Source: Pseudomonadota bacterium (lineage in GTDB: Bacteria > Pseudomonadota > Gammaproteobacteria > Xanthomonadales > Xanthomonadaceae). From it: DNA of 60,679 nt. Below, piece by piece: positions 1 through 9,496 of the stretch (positions are counted from its first letter, which is position 1; every line of letters begins with the position of its first letter). The position numbers and the translations under genes were made by a program. The stretch is taken from NCBI GenBank assembly GCA_023386795.1, contig JAEWJB010000034.1, positions 1 to 60,679 of the forward strand, in the 5' to 3' direction. The notes below the pieces were generated by a model. The model did no database searches and had not been told where the DNA came from. It worked only from the letters and a program-made list of their open reading frames with translations.

Positions 1-53
1 GGCTTCAGCCGCGACCGCATGCTTCCCGGGCGCGGCTGAAGCCGCTCCTACAC
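1..53. repeat. REP-like inverted repeat, cut by the window edge
   Basis: The left arm begins GGCTTCAGCCGCG at base 1 and the right arm, CGCGGCTGAAGCC followed by GCTCCTACA, ends near base 53. The spacer is about 17 bp. It belongs to the same family as the copies at 13919-13980 and 20765-20828. The first bases of the left arm lie outside the window. Confidence 0.75.
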
Positions 54-98
54 ACGAGGCGACTCGGCGTTATCCTTGGCTGATTCCTGGGAGGGAAC

Positions 99-578
99 AT
101 GGACATCTCCGCCGCGCGCCCCATCGACCGCTTCTTCGCCAGCTATTCCGCCGACCATCGCAACGAGCTCAACCAGCACATCCACGTGGTCGCCGTGCCG
201 GCCATCCTGTGGTCGGTGGTGGCGCTGCTGTGGTGCATCCCGGTCGGCGGCACGCTGCTGCGCAGCGGCATCTGGGCGGCGCTGGCGATGTTCGCCGCGT
301 GGATGTTCTACAACCGGCTCTCGCGCCGCATGGGCCTGGGCATGCTGGCGGTGTTCTTCTTCTGCGGATGCCTGTGCCGCCTGCTGGAAATGCGCATCGG
401 CCTGCAAAACCTGCTCTGGCTGGCCATCGGCGTGTTCGTGGTGGCGTGGATCGCGCAGTTCATCGGCCACAAGTTCGAAGGCCGCAAACCCAGCTTCCTG
501 ACCGACCTGGTGTACCTGCTGATCGGCCCGGCCTGGGTGCTGGCCAAGCTCTACCGCCGCATGGGCTGGCGCTACTGA
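99..578 (+). CDS. DUF962 / Mpo1-like integral membrane protein
   Basis: A 159-residue membrane protein with about four hydrophobic segments. It carries the family's conserved histidines near the N-terminus (H20, H27, H29 in a DHRNELNQHIHVV context) and a late one at H124 (GHKFEGRKPS). These match the DUF962/YGL010w family; the yeast member Mpo1 is an Fe-dependent dioxygenase of 2-hydroxy fatty acids. Whether the bacterial protein does this reaction is not known from the sequence. The ATG at 99 has a GGAGG ribosome binding site just upstream. It is convergent with the following minus-strand gene. Confidence 0.85.
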   Translation: MDISAARPIDRFFASYSADHRNELNQHIHVVAVPAILWSVVALLWCIPVGGTLLRSGIWAALAMFAAWMFYNRLSRRMGLGMLAVFFFCGCLCRLLEMRIGLQNLLWLAIGVFVVAWIAQFIGHKFEGRKPSFLTDLVYLLIGPAWVLAKLYRRMGWRY

Positions 579-585
579 GCCGCGG

Positions 586-1479
586 TCAGGCGCCCACTTC
601 CGCCGCGCCCGGCGAAAAGCCGCGTGGCGCGTATCCGAAATCGCGCCTTGCCGGGGCCAGGTCGAACACCAGGTCTGCCCGCATGCGCCGCAGTGCCTCG
701 GCATTGAGCCCCCGCAGGCGGCCGGTGGCGTGCGCCAGGCGCAACAGGCCGGCAAACAGGGGCGTGGGCACGCGGTGGAGCGTGGCCGGCGGCGACAACG
801 CCCGCAGCACGCGCGCCACCATCTGGTCGTAGGACAGCACCTCGCCGCCGCCCACTGCATAGGCGCGCTGGTGCGTGGCCGGCGCCGCCCACGCGGCCAG
901 CGCGGCGTCGGCGAGGTCGTCCACATGCACCGGCTGGCGCAGGCCGGCGGCACTGCGCGGCAGCACGAAGCGGCCGTGCCGGCGCGCCATCGCGGCGATG
1001 ACGCTCAACGTGGCATCGCGCCCGGCGCCGTAGACCAGGGTCGGGCGCAGTACGGTGGCAGCGGTGCCACGCGCGGCGGCGGCGGCGAACAAGGTGGCCT
1101 CGGCCTCGGCGAGGCGACGGGCAACATCGCGCTCACCCGCGTCGGATGAATCGGCCTTCACTTCCACGCTGGTCGAGCCGAAGGCTATGACCCGCGCCGG
1201 TGCACCGGACTGGCCCGCGAACCAGCGCGCGAAATGGTCGAGCGGGCCACAGCTGAAGACCACCTCCACCCCGGCTGGCACCGCGCCCGCCTCGGACAGT
1301 CCGCCCTCCTGCCAGACCAGCCCGGGCCGCGTCGCGCGCGGCTGCCGCGACCAGGCGGTGACCTCCACCCCATCAGCGAGCAGGCGCTCGAGCACGCGTT
1401 CGCCGATCTGCCCGCTGCCGCCGAACAGCCAGGCATGGCACGGCGAGGAAGACGGGGAACGCGTGGCATCGGTCGACAT
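586..1479 (-). CDS. NAD(P)-binding epimerase/dehydratase-like protein
   Basis: A 297-residue Rossmann-fold protein of the atypical/extended SDR type. The N-terminal nucleotide-binding glycine pattern reads LFGGSGQIGE. The middle holds a VLRPTLVYG segment and a QPVHVDDLADA segment, both typical of sugar-epimerase-like proteins. The canonical YxxxK pair is not obvious, so it may be a binding or regulatory member rather than an active epimerase. I chose the ATG at 1479 because the longer open frame upstream is arginine-rich and overlaps the divergent stress-protein gene. The substrate is unknown. Confidence 0.8.
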   Translation of the reverse strand: MSTDATRSPSSSPCHAWLFGGSGQIGERVLERLLADGVEVTAWSRQPRATRPGLVWQEGGLSEAGAVPAGVEVVFSCGPLDHFARWFAGQSGAPARVIAFGSTSVEVKADSSDAGERDVARRLAEAEATLFAAAAARGTAATVLRPTLVYGAGRDATLSVIAAMARRHGRFVLPRSAAGLRQPVHVDDLADAALAAWAAPATHQRAYAVGGGEVLSYDQMVARVLRALSPPATLHRVPTPLFAGLLRLAHATGRLRGLNAEALRRMRADLVFDLAPARRDFGYAPRGFSPGAAEVGA

Positions 1480-1550
1480 GCGGCCATGATACCGGCGCCT
1501 CACACGCGGCAGCGTAGACTCCAGCGCGCGCCCCCGCCTGGAGTGATGTG

Positions 1551-2474
1551 ATGTCCGGCATTCCTGTCGTACCGCCTTCCTCGCTGCTGCTGGCCACCGA
1601 CCTGAGCGCCCGCGGCGACCGCGCCTTTGATCGCGCCGTGCAACTGGCACGGCAATGGGACGCCCGACTGGTCGTCGCGACGGTGCTGCCTTCCACGCAG
1701 GAGTTGGACTTCCACGACCCCATCCTCGGCTCGCCACCGTGGCAGCGCCCGGCGGTGCTCTCGCAGCTGGTCGAGCGGCGCCTGCGGCGGGACCTGGCGG
1801 TGGACGATATCGACCTGGAAGTGCAGGTCGAACATGGTGCGGTCGGGCCGGCGCTGCTGCGCGTCGCGCAATCGCACGGCTGCGGGTTGATCGTGGCTGG
1901 CGTGGCGCGCAACGCGTTGTTCACCCAGCCCAGCCTCGGCTCCTCGGTAGGCTGGCTCTCGCGCCATGCCACGCAGCCGTTGCTGGTGGTGCATCGCCGC
2001 GTGCACGGGCCGTATCGCAGCCTGGCGTGGGCAAGCGATCTCTCGCCCACCGCCACGCGCGCCCTGCACGAAGCCCTCGCGTTGTTCGGCGATCCGGTCA
2101 GGCTCACGGCGCTGCATGCCTTCCAGGTCCCGCGGCTGGGCCAGCGTGACGCGCATGCGGCCACGGCCGTGGCGCAGGCCCGCACGCGCGCGCAGGACGC
2201 CCTGCATGATGGCCTTGACGCACTCGGCCTGCCCACCTCGCTGCGCGGGCGGATGGAATCGGTGGTGAGCGATGCCGAACCCTCGCGCCTGGTGCGCGAC
2301 TACGTGCGCGACCACGACACCGATCTGGTCGTGGTCGGCGGACACGGGCGCAGCGCGCTGACGGGGCTTCTGCTGGGCGATGTCGCCGGGCGCATCCTCA
2401 ACAGCGTGCAGACCGACACGCTGTTCGTACGTGATCGCGGCGAGCCGGCCGCCGCAGCGCATGCAGCCTCCTGA
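1551..2474 (+). CDS. Universal stress protein, two tandem UspA domains
   Basis: A 307-residue cytoplasmic protein made of two Usp folds, about residues 5-150 and 160-300. The second domain ends with a VVVGGHGRSALTGLLLG loop, which follows the ATP-binding G2xG-9x-G pattern of the family, though the residue after the last glycine is Asp rather than Ser/Thr. A GTG at 1548 directly precedes the chosen ATG; GGAG at 1540-1543 fits the ATG better. It lies 115 bp upstream of the Mrp antiporter operon in the same direction, so a role in salt or pH stress is plausible but inferred. Confidence 0.88.
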   Translation: MSGIPVVPPSSLLLATDLSARGDRAFDRAVQLARQWDARLVVATVLPSTQELDFHDPILGSPPWQRPAVLSQLVERRLRRDLAVDDIDLEVQVEHGAVGPALLRVAQSHGCGLIVAGVARNALFTQPSLGSSVGWLSRHATQPLLVVHRRVHGPYRSLAWASDLSPTATRALHEALALFGDPVRLTALHAFQVPRLGQRDAHAATAVAQARTRAQDALHDGLDALGLPTSLRGRMESVVSDAEPSRLVRDYVRDHDTDLVVVGGHGRSALTGLLLGDVAGRILNSVQTDTLFVRDRGEPAAAAHAAS

Positions 2475-2589
2475 GCAGCGCCGCGCCCAAACCGAACGCG
2501 CCATTCATTTCCCGCGCCGGCGGCGCGCGTTGCGCTGTTAGACTCGGGCTATTGCTCGTGCATCGCCCGATACAAGGCCCGATCCCTGC

Positions 2590-5418
2590 ATGATCCCGTT
2601 TCTCGAAATCCTGCTGGCGCTGCCCTTCCTGGCCGCCGCGGCGATCGCCGCGCTGCGTGCCTGGCCGCGCCCGGCATTGGCCTGGCTGGCGGGCGCCGCG
2701 CCGTTGCTGGGCCTGGTAGTGCTGGCATGGCTGGCGCCGGCCGTGTTCGGCGGCCATGTGGTGCGCGGCGAGCACGCCTGGCTGCCGCAAGTCGGCTTGA
2801 GCTTCGCGCTGCGCCTGGATGGCCTGGCCTGGATGTTCGCCGTGCTGGTGCTGGCGATCGGCGCGCTGGTGGTGATGTACGCGCGCTACTACCTCTCGCG
2901 CGAGGACAGCACGGCGCGTTTCTACGCCTTCCTGCTGTTGTTCATGGGCGCGATGCTCGGGCTGGTGCTGTCCAGCAACCTGCTGCTGTTGCTGGTGTTC
3001 TGGGAACTGACCAGCCTCAGTTCCTTCCTGCTGATCGGCTTCTGGACGCACCGCTCGGACGCGCGCGAGGGCGCACGCATGGCGTTGGTCATCACCGGCG
3101 GCGGCGGGCTGGCGCTGCTGGGCGGCGTGCTGCTGATCGGCCGCATCGTCGGCAGCTACGACCTGGACGTGGTGCTTGCCTCCGGCCAGGCGCTGCGCGC
3201 CAGCCCTCTGTACCCGGCGGCATTGTTCCTGGTGCTGGGCGGCGTCTTTACCAAGAGCGCGCAGTTCCCGTTCCAGTTCTGGCTGCCACACGCGATGGCC
3301 GCGCCCACGCCGGTGTCCGCGTACCTGCACTCGGCGACGATGGTGAAGGCGGGCGTGTTCCTGCTGGCGCGGCTGCATCCGGCACTGGCCGGCAGCGAAT
3401 TGTTCTTCTACACGGTCAGCGGTATCGGCGCGGTCACGCTGGTGCTGGGCGCGTGGCATGCGATCTTCCAGCACGACCTGAAGGGCCTGCTCGCCTACTC
3501 GACCATTTCCCACCTCGGGTTGATCACGATGCTGTTCGGCCTGTCCACGCCGATGGCGGTGGTGGCTGGCGTGTTCCATATCCTCAACCACGCCGTGTTC
3601 AAGGCCTCGCTATTCATGGCCGCGGGCATCATCGACCACGAGACCGGCACGCGCGACATGCGCCGGCTCGGCAACCTGCGCCGCTACCTGCCGGTCACCA
3701 GCGCGCTGGCCATCGTCGCCTCGCTGGCCATGGCCGGCATCCCGCTGCTCAACGGCTTCCTGTCCAAGGAAATGTTCTTCGCCGTGGCGCTGGAGACCGA
3801 AGCGCCGGCGCCGATGCGGGTATTCACCTCGGTGGCCGCGTTGCTGGCCGGCGTGCTCGGCGTGGCCTACAGCCTGCGCTTCGTCCACGACACCTTCTTC
3901 GGGCAGGGCCCGCGCCAGCTCGACCACCTGCCGCACGAGCCACCGCGCTGGATGCGCATTCCCGTCGCCGTCCTGGTGGCGGTCTGCGTGGCGGTGGGCA
4001 TCGTTCCCGGCCTGACCGTGGCACCGGTGCTGCGCGTGGCGGCCGGTGCGATCCTCGGCCCGCAGCTGCCCGAGTACAGCCTGTCGATGTGGCATGGGCT
4101 GAACTGGCCGCTGGCGATGAGCTTCGCCGGCGTGGTCGGCGGTGTGGCGCTGTATTTCGGCCTGCGCCGGCTGCTGGACTTGTACGCGGTCTCCACGCGC
4201 TCGCAGGGCAAGGCGCTGTTCCAGTGGCAACTGGATGCCCTTTCCGGGCTGGCCCTGCGCTTCACCTCGCTGATTGTCGATGGCCGGCTGCAGCGCATGC
4301 TGTTGCTGCTGGTGCTGGCCGCGCTGGCGGTCGGCGTGGCGCCTTTCATCGGCGAAGGCGCGCTACCGGCCTGGGCGGCGCCGCAGCCGATCCCGCTGCT
4401 CGGTTGGGCGCTGTGGCTGCTGCTGGTGGCCTGCACGCTCGGCGGCCTGTTCCTGCACCGCCAGCGCCTGCTGGCGGTGATGGTCATCGGCGGCACCGGC
4501 TTGGCGGTGAGCCTGGTATTCGTGTTCCTGTCCGCGCCGGACCTGGCATTGACCCAGCTGCTGGTGGAGATGGTCACGCTCACGCTGATGCTGCTGGCGA
4601 TGAACTACCTGCCGAACGGCTCACCGCCGGAACGCGGGCGGTGGCGTCGCTGGCGCGATGCGGCCATCGCCATTGCCTGCGGTACCGGCCTGGCGGCACT
4701 CTCCTATGCGCTGATGACCCGGCCCAGCCGCACCATGGCCGGCGAGATGCTGGCGCGCGCGTTGCCCGAAGCGTACGGCCACAACGTGGTCAACGTGATC
4801 CTGGTGGACTTCCGCGGCTTCGATACCTTCGGCGAGATCTGCGTGTTCGCCATCGCCGGGCTCGTAGTGCACGCGCTGCTGCGGCGCGCGCGCATGGCGC
4901 CGGAGAAGGTCATGCCCGGCCCGCCGATCAAGCTGCCGGTCCCCGCCGACCTCACCCAGCTGCTGTTCCCGCTCACCCTCACCGTCTCGGTGTTCCTGTT
5001 CCTGCGCGGCCACAATGCGCCCGGTGGCGGCTTCATCGCCGGCCTGGTGCTGGCCGTGCCGCTGCTGATGCAGTACGTCATCCAGGGCACCGAGTCGGTG
5101 GAATCGCGCTTCGGCTTCGATTACGTGCGTTGCATCGGCGTGGGCCTGGCCATCGCGCTGGTCAGTGGCGCGGCGTCGATGCTGTTCGGCGTGCCGTTCC
5201 TCACCAGCGGCCATGCCGAGCTGGCGTTGCCGCTCATCGGCACGCTCGAGCTGGCCAGCGCGATGGGCTTCGATACCGGCGTGTACCTGGTGGTGTTCGG
5301 TTCGGCGATGTTGATGCTCTCGATGATGGGCACGGTGAAACCTTCGCTGACACGCCGCTCGCATCGCGGCGAGATCGACCCGGCGCTGCGTTCGCCGCTG
5401 ACCGGAGGCCGCGCCTGA
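2590..5418 (+). CDS. mrpA: Mrp-type Na+/H+ antiporter, fused subunits A and B
   Basis: A 942-residue polytopic inner-membrane protein. The N-terminal two-thirds resembles NuoL/complex I proton-translocating subunits, with a conserved FFWELTSLSSFLLIGFW-like region around residue 140. The C-terminal part, about 780-930, contains the MnhB signature (FLRGHNAPGGGFIAGL). The A+B fusion is the arrangement known as group 2 Mrp (Pha/Sha) systems. It is the first gene of an operon with mrpCDEFG. The complex exchanges monovalent cations for protons at alkaline pH or high salt. The stop codon overlaps the mrpC start (TGATG). Confidence 0.95.
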   Translation: MIPFLEILLALPFLAAAAIAALRAWPRPALAWLAGAAPLLGLVVLAWLAPAVFGGHVVRGEHAWLPQVGLSFALRLDGLAWMFAVLVLAIGALVVMYARYYLSREDSTARFYAFLLLFMGAMLGLVLSSNLLLLLVFWELTSLSSFLLIGFWTHRSDAREGARMALVITGGGGLALLGGVLLIGRIVGSYDLDVVLASGQALRASPLYPAALFLVLGGVFTKSAQFPFQFWLPHAMAAPTPVSAYLHSATMVKAGVFLLARLHPALAGSELFFYTVSGIGAVTLVLGAWHAIFQHDLKGLLAYSTISHLGLITMLFGLSTPMAVVAGVFHILNHAVFKASLFMAAGIIDHETGTRDMRRLGNLRRYLPVTSALAIVASLAMAGIPLLNGFLSKEMFFAVALETEAPAPMRVFTSVAALLAGVLGVAYSLRFVHDTFFGQGPRQLDHLPHEPPRWMRIPVAVLVAVCVAVGIVPGLTVAPVLRVAAGAILGPQLPEYSLSMWHGLNWPLAMSFAGVVGGVALYFGLRRLLDLYAVSTRSQGKALFQWQLDALSGLALRFTSLIVDGRLQRMLLLLVLAALAVGVAPFIGEGALPAWAAPQPIPLLGWALWLLLVACTLGGLFLHRQRLLAVMVIGGTGLAVSLVFVFLSAPDLALTQLLVEMVTLTLMLLAMNYLPNGSPPERGRWRRWRDAAIAIACGTGLAALSYALMTRPSRTMAGEMLARALPEAYGHNVVNVILVDFRGFDTFGEICVFAIAGLVVHALLRRARMAPEKVMPGPPIKLPVPADLTQLLFPLTLTVSVFLFLRGHNAPGGGFIAGLVLAVPLLMQYVIQGTESVESRFGFDYVRCIGVGLAIALVSGAASMLFGVPFLTSGHAELALPLIGTLELASAMGFDTGVYLVVFGSAMLMLSMMGTVKPSLTRRSHRGEIDPALRSPLTGGRA

Positions 5419-5798
5419 TGGAACTCGCCCTGGCCACCGCCATCGGCATCCTGACCGCCTGCGGCATCTATCTGCTGCTGCGTGCGCGCAGCTTCGACGT
5501 GATCCTCGGGCTGACCTTCCTGTCCTACGCGACCAACCTGCTGATCTTCGCCGGCGGCCGCCTGCGCGAAGGACAGGCGCCGGTATTGCGCGACGGCGTG
5601 GCGCCCACGCTGGCGCAGCACACCGACCCATTGCCGCAGGCGCTGGTGCTGACCGCCATCGTCATCGCCTTCGCGATGACCGCGGTGAGCCTGGTGCTGG
5701 CCATGCGCAGCCGCGCCGACAACGGCAGCGACCACGTGGACGGGCATGAGGAAGATCCGCCGGCAGCGCGGACCCACGACGGGGAGGACGGGCGTTGA
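5418..5798 (+). CDS. mrpC: Mrp antiporter subunit C (NuoK-like)
   Basis: A 126-residue membrane protein with three predicted TM helices, related to NuoK/MnhC. The helix-2 region reads SFDVILGLTFLSYATNLLIF. It starts one base inside the mrpA stop (TGATG at 5416-5420), implying translational coupling. The C-terminal tail is hydrophilic and rich in Asp and Glu. It is a component of the Mrp complex with subunits A/B, D, E, F and G. Confidence 0.93.
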   Translation: MELALATAIGILTACGIYLLLRARSFDVILGLTFLSYATNLLIFAGGRLREGQAPVLRDGVAPTLAQHTDPLPQALVLTAIVIAFAMTAVSLVLAMRSRADNGSDHVDGHEEDPPAARTHDGEDGR

Positions 5799-7339
5799 AC
5801 CACCTGCCGATCCTGCCGGTGCTGATCCCGCTGTTGGGTGCCATCGTCTCGCTGTTCGTCGAACACCGCCGCTTCGGCGCGCGCACGCAACGCGGCGTGG
5901 CATGGGTCGCCGTGGCGTTGCTGGCCATCGCGGTGGTGGCGGTGTTCCAGGCCACCGCCGGGGGCCGGATTCTGGTCTACCTGCTGGGCGACTGGCCTTC
6001 CCGGCTGGGCATCGCGCTGGTGGCTGATCGCCTTTCGGCCTGGATGCTGCTCACCACGCTGTGCCTGGCGGTGGCCTGCCTTTTGCACGCCAGCGCCGGG
6101 TGGGACCGCCGCGCACCGCACTTCCACGCGCTGTTCCAGTTCCAGCTGATGGGCCTCAATGGCGCGTTCCTCACCGGTGACATCTTCAACCTGTTCGTCT
6201 TCTTCGAGGTGATGCTGATCGCCTCCTACGGGTTGCTGGTAAGCGGTGGACGCGGGTTGCGCATGCGCGTGGGCCTGCACTACGTGGTGTTCAACGTCAC
6301 CGCCTCCACGCTGTTCCTGATTGCGCTGGGCCTGCTCTACGCGTTGCTCGGTTCGCTCAACATGGCCGAGCTCTCCCAGCGCATCGCGCAGCTGCCGGCC
6401 GCCGAACTGCCGCTGGCACGCGCCGCGCTCGGCCTGCTGCTGCTGGTGTTCTGCAGCAAGGCGGCGCTGTTGCCGCTGTACCTGTGGTTGCCGGAAGCGT
6501 ATTCGCGCGCGCCGGCCGCCGTGGCCGCGCTGTTCGCGGTGATGACCAAGGTCGGCCTGTACGCGGTGCTGCGGGTGAGCCTGATGTGGTTCGGCCCGCA
6601 CGCCGGCCCGCTGCAGGGCTTCGGGCGCACGGCGTTGCTGTACGCCGGCATCGCCACGCTGGTACTGGCCGCGTTCGGGGTGATGGCGGCCACGCGGTTG
6701 CGCGTGCTTGTCGCCTATCTGGTGGTGCTGTCGGCGGCCACATTGTTCATCGCCTTCTCGCTGGACGATACCGGCGCGATCGCCGCGGGCCTGTACTACC
6801 TGCCACACAGCACGTTCGCCACCGCCGCCCTGTTCCTCATCGCCGACCTGGTGCGCCGCCGCCGGGGCGATGCCAGCGACCGCAAGGCCATTGTCGCGCC
6901 ACTGCCGGGCCGCGCGGTGCCGGGCACGCTGTATTTCATCGCCGCCGTGGCAGTGGCGGGCCTGCCGCCGCTGTCCGGCTTCCTGGCAAAGGTCGCGCTG
7001 CTGGCGCACGTGCCCGACACGCAGGTCGCGCCGGTATGGGCGGCGGTGATCGGCGGCAGCCTGCTGGTGGTGATTGGCCTGACGCGCGCGGGCATCCGCC
7101 TGTTCTGGCGCGTGCCTGACGTGCCGCCCGGCGTCGCGCCGGTGCCTACACCGCGGCGCGCGCGCCTGCGCCCGGCCGAGACCGCTGCCACGCTCCTGCT
7201 GCTGGCCTACCTGCTGGCGATGACAGTAGCCGCCGGGCCACTGATGCGGCATACCGATGCGATGGCGCAGCAACTGCGGCAGGTGGATGATTACGTGCGG
7301 GTGCTGCGCGACACCCCTCCCGTGACGAGGCAGCCATGA
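5795..7339 (+). CDS. mrpD: Mrp antiporter subunit D (NuoN/NuoM-like)
   Basis: A 514-residue polytopic protein homologous to complex I antiporter-like subunits. It has the conserved FNLFVFFEVMLIASYGL stretch, containing the key glutamate of the family, near residue 140, and a lysine in the FCSKAALLPLYLWLP segment near 220. The start codon is TTG at 5795, overlapping the mrpC stop (TTGA), an unusual codon supported by the tight coupling seen throughout the operon. It ends in an ATGA overlap with mrpE. Confidence 0.94.
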   Translation: MNHLPILPVLIPLLGAIVSLFVEHRRFGARTQRGVAWVAVALLAIAVVAVFQATAGGRILVYLLGDWPSRLGIALVADRLSAWMLLTTLCLAVACLLHASAGWDRRAPHFHALFQFQLMGLNGAFLTGDIFNLFVFFEVMLIASYGLLVSGGRGLRMRVGLHYVVFNVTASTLFLIALGLLYALLGSLNMAELSQRIAQLPAAELPLARAALGLLLLVFCSKAALLPLYLWLPEAYSRAPAAVAALFAVMTKVGLYAVLRVSLMWFGPHAGPLQGFGRTALLYAGIATLVLAAFGVMAATRLRVLVAYLVVLSAATLFIAFSLDDTGAIAAGLYYLPHSTFATAALFLIADLVRRRRGDASDRKAIVAPLPGRAVPGTLYFIAAVAVAGLPPLSGFLAKVALLAHVPDTQVAPVWAAVIGGSLLVVIGLTRAGIRLFWRVPDVPPGVAPVPTPRRARLRPAETAATLLLLAYLLAMTVAAGPLMRHTDAMAQQLRQVDDYVRVLRDTPPVTRQP

Positions 7340-7848
7340 TGTCCTCCAATGCCCGCCCATGGTGGCGCCGCCTGTATCCCTCGCTGCCGCTGAGCGCGAC
7401 GATCTTCGCGTTCTGGCTGATGCTCACCGACAGCCTGGGCCTGGGCGCGGCGATCATGGGCCTGTTCATGGCCACCGTGGTGCCGCCGTTCGCCGCGCGC
7501 CTGGATCGCGAGTTCGCCCGCATCGGCTCGCTGCGGCCCATCCCGAAGATGCTGCTGGTCGCCGGCTGGGACATCGTGCGTTCGAACGTGCGGGTGGCCG
7601 GGCAGGTGCTGGGCCGCGAATCGGCGATCCATCCCGGCTTCATCTGGGTGCCGCTGGACATGGCCAACATCCACGGCATCGCCGCGTTGACCAGCATGAT
7701 CACGCTCACGCCGGGCACCGTCTCGGCCGAGCTGTCCGCCGACCGTCGTTACCTGCTCGTGCATGTGCTGCACCTGGACGACCCGGACGCGCTGATCGCC
7801 GAGATCAAGCAGCGCTACGAGAAGCCACTGAGGGAGATCTTCCCGTGA
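7336..7848 (+). CDS. mrpE: Mrp antiporter subunit E
   Basis: A 170-residue MnhE-family protein with two or three N-terminal TM helices and a C-terminal cytoplasmic domain. Family features seen are MITLTPGTVSAEL near residue 120 and VHVLHLDD near 140. Its ATG overlaps the mrpD stop by ATGA. Subunit E is part of the assembled Mrp complex; its exact part in ion exchange is less defined than that of A and D. Confidence 0.92.
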   Translation: MMSSNARPWWRRLYPSLPLSATIFAFWLMLTDSLGLGAAIMGLFMATVVPPFAARLDREFARIGSLRPIPKMLLVAGWDIVRSNVRVAGQVLGRESAIHPGFIWVPLDMANIHGIAALTSMITLTPGTVSAELSADRRYLLVHVLHLDDPDALIAEIKQRYEKPLREIFP

Positions 7849-8129
7849 CCGGCCACATCTTCATCGAGACCACCATCGTGGTGTGCATGCATGTCGTCGG
7901 GCTGGCGATGATGATGGCGTTGTGGCGGCTGCTGCGCGGCCCCACGTTGCCGGACCGCATCCTGGCACTGGACACGCTGTCGGTCACCGCGATTGCCGAG
8001 CTGATGCTGTTCGGCATGCACCTGGATTCGCCGATCTACTTCGAGGCCGCGCTGGTGATCGCCATGCTCGGCTTCGGCAGCACGGTCGTGCTGAGCAAGT
8101 TCGTGCTGCGCCGGGATATCGTCGAATGA
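7845..8129 (+). CDS. mrpF: Mrp antiporter subunit F
   Basis: A 94-residue, three-TM MnhF-family protein. The conserved segment RGPTLPDRILALDTL lies between the first two helices and carries the family's Asp residues. It starts with GTG at 7845, sharing a GTGA overlap with the mrpE stop. It ends in an ATGA overlap with mrpG. Confidence 0.92.
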   Translation: MTGHIFIETTIVVCMHVVGLAMMMALWRLLRGPTLPDRILALDTLSVTAIAELMLFGMHLDSPIYFEAALVIAMLGFGSTVVLSKFVLRRDIVE

Positions 8130-8482
8130 TCGCGCTGATCGAATACGTGCTGTCCGCGCTGCTGATCGTGGGCACGTTCTTCATCCTGATCGGCGCGCTG
8201 GGGCTGGTGAAGCTGTCGGACTTCTTCAAGCGCCTGCATGCGCCGACCAAGGCCAGCACGTTGGGCGTGGGCTGCGTGTTGCTGGCCTCGGTGGGCTACC
8301 ACCTGCTGCTGGGCGAAGACCCGCAGCCGCGCGAGCTGCTGATCACCGCATTCCTTTTCATCACCGCGCCGATCAGCGCCTACATGATGGCCAGGACGGC
8401 GTTGTCGCTGAGGCTGGCCGAACGGCCGCGCGAGCCTTCCGCGCAGGACCCCGACAGGCCGCCGTCAGCCGACCAGCAGTAG
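8126..8482 (+). CDS. mrpG: Mrp antiporter subunit G
   Basis: A 118-residue MnhG-family membrane protein with three hydrophobic segments and the conserved LSDFFKRLHAPTKASTLG motif. It is the last gene of the Mrp operon and overlaps mrpF by ATGA. Its final 18 bases overlap the 3' end of the convergent Ca2+/Na+ antiporter gene, so no intergenic terminator is possible between them. Confidence 0.92.
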   Translation: MIALIEYVLSALLIVGTFFILIGALGLVKLSDFFKRLHAPTKASTLGVGCVLLASVGYHLLLGEDPQPRELLITAFLFITAPISAYMMARTALSLRLAERPREPSAQDPDRPPSADQQ

Positions 8483-9427
8483 CTCCAGCACCACCCAGCC
8501 GCAAAACGCGCCGAACAGGATCGCGCCTTCGATGCGGCTGATGCGCAGGTCACCGCGCAGCATCGGGTAGAGCACCAGCGCGAAGGCGATGGCCGCCGGC
8601 AGTTCCAGCCGCACGAACGAGGCCGGCAGCGCGAGCGGGCGCCACGCGGCCATGCCGCCGATGATCACCAGCAGGTTGAAGAGGCTCGAGCCGATGACGT
8701 GGCCGACGACCATGTCGCCCTGCCCTCGACGCGCCGCGGTGACCGCCGCGACCATTTCCGGCAACGCCGTGGCGATGGCCACCGGCAACAGGCCGACCAG
8801 CAGCGGCGACAACCCCAGCGCAATGCCAAGCTGCGGCGCGGGCTTCACCACCAGGCCCGCGCCGAAGTACAGCAGCAGCAAGGCGACCACCAACCGCAGC
8901 AGGTTGAGCTGCAACTCGGTGCGGGTCATCGCGAAGGTTTCGACCGTCTCGCGCACGGCCGCGGTCTCGCGACGCCCACGCCCCGGCAGCAGCGCAAGCA
9001 GCACGGCGAAGACCACCAGCAGCAAGACGCCCTCGAGACGGCCGATGGCGCCGTCGAGCCCGAAGCCGATCACCGCCAACGTGGCGGCGATCAGCAGGAC
9101 GAGCAGCGGCGCCAGCAGGCGCATGCGCACCGCCAGCGGCGCGACCATCGCCGCCACGCCGAGCGTCAGGCCCACGTTGGCGATATTGCTGCCGACCGCG
9201 TTGCCCAGCGCCAGCTCTTCCATTCCCGCCGCGAACGCGCGGGCGTTGACCGCCAGTTCCGGCAGCGAGGTGCCGAAGGCGACCAGCAGCAGGCCGGCCA
9301 GGAAAGGCGAAGCGCCGACGCGTTGGGCCAGCCCGGAGGCGGCCTTGACGATGGAATCGCCCCCGAGGGCGAGCAATACGACGCCCAGCAGAAAACTTCC
9401 CGTTGCCGCTAGCGTGGCACTTTGCAT
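8465..9427 (-). CDS. CaxA/YrbG-type calcium/sodium antiporter
   Basis: A 320-residue inner-membrane exchanger of the Ca2+:cation antiporter family. It has two inverted repeats, each with an alpha-repeat motif: GTSLPELAVNARA with downstream GNAVGSNIANVGLTLG in the first half, and ATALPEMVAAVTAARRG with GHVIGSSLFNLLVIIG in the second. About ten TM helices are expected. The acidic residues of both alpha repeats (the Glu of PEL and PEM) are intact, so it should be active. It is convergent with the Mrp operon. Confidence 0.93.
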   Translation of the reverse strand: MQSATLAATGSFLLGVVLLALGGDSIVKAASGLAQRVGASPFLAGLLLVAFGTSLPELAVNARAFAAGMEELALGNAVGSNIANVGLTLGVAAMVAPLAVRMRLLAPLLVLLIAATLAVIGFGLDGAIGRLEGVLLLVVFAVLLALLPGRGRRETAAVRETVETFAMTRTELQLNLLRLVVALLLLYFGAGLVVKPAPQLGIALGLSPLLVGLLPVAIATALPEMVAAVTAARRGQGDMVVGHVIGSSLFNLLVIIGGMAAWRPLALPASFVRLELPAAIAFALVLYPMLRGDLRISRIEGAILFGAFCGWVVLELLLVG

Positions 9428-9496
9428 GAACCCGGCCTCCCTGTGATTGCGGCGATTCTCACCCCAAGGCCTGCGCCAGGCCAGCGCCGACGGTCA

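Noticed and set aside
2727..5417. Long out-of-frame reading inside mrpA on the same strand
   Set aside because: Arg/Ala/Gly-rich shadow frame. Only its end, from 5418, is a gene (mrpC).
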